Below, piece after piece: positions 60,511 through 64,000 of a stretch of 64,000 bases of DNA. Location: the NCBI GenBank assembly GCA_029961685.1, contig JARWKL010000007.1:24933013-24997012 (forward strand). The letters are read 5' to 3'. Under the pieces are notes generated by a model that worked only from the letters and a program-made list of their open reading frames with translations, was not told the DNA's origin and made no database searches. The DNA is from Aristolochia californica (taxonomy: Eukaryota > Streptophyta > Magnoliopsida > Piperales > Aristolochiaceae). The translations under genes and the position numbers were made by a program. Every line of letters starts with the position of its first letter. The stretch's first letter is position 1.

Positions 60511-62619
60511 ATAGCCCGTTACGCATGAAAAATTACTTTACAATCATCTATGATTGTTAGATCAACTTTTTGAATATGGGCCAAAATAATCGCATGTTTG
60601 ACTCGGGCAAATATCCCACCACACGTTCACTTGAGAATTGAGTGAGTGTTTGTTATTCTCTTTAAAAGCTTTGGATCCGTAGGTCATTTGAATCTTTAAC
60701 ATGTTTCTGGCATGCATATCCAATTTTAAAACATGTGTATAAAAAATCTCCTTCATGTAAAATTCCAAGATATTAGTTTTGGACTAGTGGAAATTCTCAA
60801 ACTTGGATAACCAAACTTTTGTGTTCATTTGTGGTCTGTGAATAAATTTTCTTCATTTAATTTTTTTATTGTTTTAAACTTTTTCCGTACATCAACTATG
60901 AAATTTTTATTTTGCTATGATCTATTTGCCTTTTTTGTTTACGGGATGAAGGGAAAGCGAAAAACTTGAAGTTTTGATTTAAGAAAAATGTGTACATCTA
61001 AAACGGAAATGCACAATGCACATATGTAGAGAGAGATAATTTCAAAGAGTGTCTGTAATTTTTAGGGATTATATGCACCTTTTCGTTTTTATATCTCAGG
61101 TTTTGCAATCGTCCGGAAAAATGGGTTGCGGAGGACTTTTAACTGAGTGTTGAATTGCAATCCATAAGTCATTTCATACAAAAATATGGCCCGTTATGCA
61201 CGATAAATCACATTACAATCATCTACGATTAACTATGTCAGCTTTTTGCAAATGGGCAAAATAATTGCATGTTTGACTCGGGTAAATATCCCACCGCAAG
61301 TTCATTTGTGAACTTAATGAACGTTTGTTATTCTCTTTAAAAGCATTGCATCCATAGCTCATTTGCATCTTTAACATGTTTCAAAGATGCATATCCATTT
61401 TTAATGAGCATTTGTTATTATATTTAAAAGCTTTGGATCCATAGGTCATTTGGATCTTTAACATGTTTCTGGCATGCGTATCCTTTTTTAAAACATGTGT
61501 AGAAAAAATCTCCTTCATGTAAAATTCCAAGCTTAAAAGGGTTGGGCTAATGGAATTTCCCAAACTTGGATAACAAAACTTTTGTGTTCATTTGTGGTGT
61601 GTGAATAGATATTTTTTATTTACAATAGTTATTATTTTAAATATTTTCCACACATCAACTATAAAATTTTTATTTTGTTGTGATCTTTTTTGCCTTTTTT
61701 GTTTACGGGATGAAGGGGGAGGGAAAACTTAAAGTTCTGATTTAAGAAAAAAGTGTACATCTAAAATGGAAATGCACAATGCAGAATTGTAGGGAGAGAT
61801 AACTCCAATGAGTGTCTGTAATTTTTACGGATTGTAAGCTCTTTTTGTTTTTATATCTCAGGTTTTGCAATCGTCGAAAAAAATTGGTGGTAGAGGATTT
61901 TTAACTGAGTGTTGAATTGCAATCCATAAGTCATTCCATACAAAAATATAGCCCGTTACGCATGATAAATCACTTTACAATCATCTATGACTGTTAGTCA
62001 AATTTTTGAAAATGGGCAAAATAATGACATGTTAGACTCGGGCAAATATCCCACCAAACGTTCACTTGAGAATTTAATGAGCGTTTGTTATTCTCTTTAA
62101 AAGCTTTGGATCCATAGGTCATTTGAATCTTTAACATGTTTCAAGCATGCATATCCCTTTTTAAAACATGTGTAGAAAAAATCTCTTTCATGTAAAATTC
62201 CAAGCTTAATAGGGTTGGACTAATGGAATTTCCCAAACATGGATCACAAAAGTTTTGTGTTCATTTGTGGTGTGTGAATAGATATTTTTTATTTACATTA
62301 GTTATTATTTTAAATATTTTCCACACATTAACTATAAAATTTTTATTTTGTTGTGATCTTTTTTGCCTTTTCGTTTACAGGATGAAGGGGGAGCGAAAAC
62401 TCAAAGTTCTGGTTTAAGAAAAAAGTGTACTTCTAAAATAGAAATGCACAATGCACAAATGTTGAGAGAGATATTTCCAAAGAGTGTCTGTATGTTTTAG
62501 GGATCGTATGCACTCTTTCGTTTTTATACCTAAGGTTTTACAATCGTCGGGAAACGAGGAGCCGGGCGATTTTTAACTGAGTGTTGACTTCAAATCCATA
62601 AGTCATTTCTTACAAAAAT
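60511..62619 (+). repeat. HOR unit A-mosaic-C (2,109 bp)
   Basis: Monomers are A 60511-61185, a 762-bp mosaic 61186-61947 and C 61948-62619. The mosaic starts as B, steps back about 88 bp in monomer phase near 61400, continues with A-like then C sequence, and returns to B near 61783 for its tail. The A-x-C order is kept even though the middle monomer is patchwork. Confidence 0.9.
61186..61947 (+). repeat. Multi-switch mosaic monomer B-A/C-C-B (762 bp)
   Basis: B sequence extends to CATATCCATTTTTAA (about 61404). It then jumps back to TAATGAGCATTTGTTATT, a block that belongs about 88 bp earlier in the monomer. Next come GGATCC and TTTCTGGCATGC (A-like), CAAGCTTAAAAGGG and GAATAGATATTTTTTATTT (C), and finally GAATTGTAGGGAGAG, AAGCTCTTTTTG and ATTGGTGGTAGAGG (B). 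Confidence 0.88.
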
Positions 62620-64000
62620 ATAGCCCGTTACGCATGACAAATCATTTTACAATCATCTATGATTGTTAGCTCAACTTTTTGAATATGGGCAAAATAATGG
62701 CTTGTTTGACTCGGGAAAATATCCCACCGCACGTTCACTTGAGAATTTAATGAGCATTTGTTATTCGCTTTGAAAGCTTTGGATCCATAGGTCATTTGAA
62801 ACTTGAACATGTTTCTGGCATGCATATCCATTTTTAAAACATGTGTAGAAAAAATCTCCTTCATGTAAAATTCCAAGATATTAGTTTTGGACTAGTGGAA
62901 TTTCCCAAACTTGGATATCAAAACTTTTGTGTTCATTTGTGGTGTGTGAATAAATTTATTTCATTAATTTTTTTTATTATTTTAAACTTTTTCCATACAT
63001 CAACTATGAAATTTTCATTTTGCTGTGATCTATTTGCCTTTTTTGTTTACGGGATAAAGGGAGAGCAAAAAACTCGAAGTTTTGATTTAAGAAAAATGTG
63101 TACATCTAAAACGGAAATGCACAATGCACATATGTAGAGAAAGATAATTCCAAAGTGTGTCTGTAATTTTTAGGGATTGTAAGCACCTTTTCGTTTTTAT
63201 ATCTCAGGGTTTGCAATCGTCGGGAAAAATAGGTTGCGGAGGATTTTTAACTGAGTGTTGAATTGCAATCCATAAGTCATTTCATACAAAAATATAACCC
63301 GTTACGTATGATAAATCACATTACAATCATCTATGATTAATTATGTCAGGTTTTTGCAAATGGGCAAAATAATGGCATGTTTGACTTTGGTAAATATCCC
63401 ACCGCAAGTTCACTTGAGAATTTAATGAGCTTTTTTTTATTCTCTTTAAAAGCTTTGCATCCATAGCTCAATTGCATCTTTAACATGTTTCAAACATGCA
63501 TATCCATTTTTAAAACAAGTGTGGATGAAATCTCTTTCTTGCAAAATTCCAAGCAATTAGGGTTAAACTCGTGGAATGTCCAAAAATCTGATAACAAAAC
63601 TTTTGTGTTCATTTGTGTTGGGTGAATAAATTTTCTTTATTTATATTTGTTATTGTTTTAAATTTTTTGCACACATCAACGATAAACTTTTCATTTTGTT
63701 GTAAGATTTTTGCCTTGTTTGTTTTCGGTGTAATGGGAGAGCGAAAAGTCAAAATTTTGATTTAAGAAAAAAGTGTACATCTAAAATGGAAAATCACAAT
63801 GCACACTAGTAGGGAGAGATAAGTCCAAAGAGTGTCTGTAATTTTTATGCATTGTAAGCTCTTTTTAGTTTTTATATCTCAGGTTTTGCAATCATCGGGA
63901 AAAATTGGTGGCAGAGGATTTTTAACTGAGTGTTGAATTGCAATCCATAAGTCATTTCATAAAAAAATATAGCCCGTTACGCATGATAAATCACTTTACA
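62620..64000 (+). repeat. HOR unit A-B-C, cut by the right edge
   Basis: Monomers are A 62620-63293, B 63294-63968 and the first 32 bp of the next unit, 63969-64000. That fragment reads GATAAATCACTTTACA, which fits type C and predicts that the A-B-C order continues beyond the window. Confidence 0.9.

Larger units (their letters stand above)
1..64000. repeat. Satellite DNA array, ~674-bp monomers in A-B-C higher-order repeats
   Basis: The window is filled end to end by head-to-tail copies of a ~674-bp unit. The anchor ATAGCCCGTTACGC (with point variants) recurs at 317, 991, 1666, 2338, 3013 and onward to 63969, nearly always 671-676 bp apart and always on the same strand. Blocks shared by all monomers include GGGCAAAATAATG, AATATCCCACCGCA, TTCACTTGAGAATTTAATG and TTTTTAACTGAGTGTTGA. 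G+C is roughly 30% by eye. Three diverged monomer types alternate in order A-B-C. No inserted transposon, gene or unique spacer was seen, so the array runs past both edges. Centromeric, pericentromeric and subtelomeric locations are all possible; the sequence alone does not decide. Confidence 0.97.

Noticed and set aside
1..64000. CRISPR array
   Set aside because: Repeats are ~674 bp with no unique spacers, no cas genes, and divergence spread over the whole unit.
1..64000. Ribosomal DNA intergenic spacer or other gene-associated subrepeats
   Set aside because: No rRNA-like sequence, promoter block or unique flank appears anywhere in 64 kb, although a spacer array cannot be fully excluded without flanking sequence.
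1..64000. CENP-B box
   Set aside because: I looked for the TTCG...A..CGGG pattern in the conserved blocks and did not find a copy with correct spacing; TTTTCGGGATGAAGG in B is only superficially similar.

Overview
The whole 64 kb window is one uninterrupted array of tandemly repeated, AT-rich satellite DNA. I see no credible gene, RNA gene, transposon or unique sequence in it. The basic unit is a monomer of about 674 bp. I phased monomers on the conserved motif ATAGCCCGTTACGC and counted 97 units, including two cut by the window edges, all in the same orientation. This is typical of eukaryotic nuclear heterochromatin (centromeric, pericentromeric, subtelomeric or knob-like) and unlike any bacterial or viral genome. 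The lineage cannot be fixed from the sequence. A plant is a reasonable guess, but nothing here proves it.

The monomers fall into three diverged types, named A, B and C here, that follow each other in fixed order. The ground state is a trimeric higher-order repeat (HOR), A-B-C, of about 2,022 bp. It is seen cleanly at about 0.3-2.3, 14.9-16.8, 19.5-21.6, 24.3-26.3, 48.4-60.5 and 62.6-64.0 kb. Superimposed on it are three local blocks in which an altered HOR was amplified. Block 1 (about 4.4-13.9 kb) has a 2.42-kb unit, A-B-B'(278-bp deletion)-C. Block 2 (about 28.1-40.9 kb) has a 2.70-kb tetramer, A-B/A-B-C. Block 3 (about 40.9-45.5 kb) has a 2.27-kb unit, A-B/A-(B fused to C). A fourth, milder event is a run of 2,030-bp trimers at about 50-54 kb whose C monomers carry a third copy of the 7-mer AATGCAC.

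Between the blocks lie single recombinant monomers that record how the array changes: a scrambled B/A junction near 3.3 kb, a C/B chimera at 18.2 kb, a duplicated C at 22.9-24.3 kb, a C/A chimera that removes one monomer at 46.3 kb, and a B/A-C/C/B mosaic at 61.2 kb. Short patches of B sequence inside C monomers at 34.5 and 37.2 kb look like gene conversion.

Every open reading frame above 60 codons is a by-product of the repeat. The same frames recur at the same monomer phase, many begin only at TTG, and they are broken in sister types. The biology here is the satellite itself: its HOR hierarchy, dyad-symmetric motifs and recombination breakpoints. Monomer boundaries are exact relative to my anchor but arbitrary in phase. 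Statements of near-identity come from reading by eye, not from an alignment.
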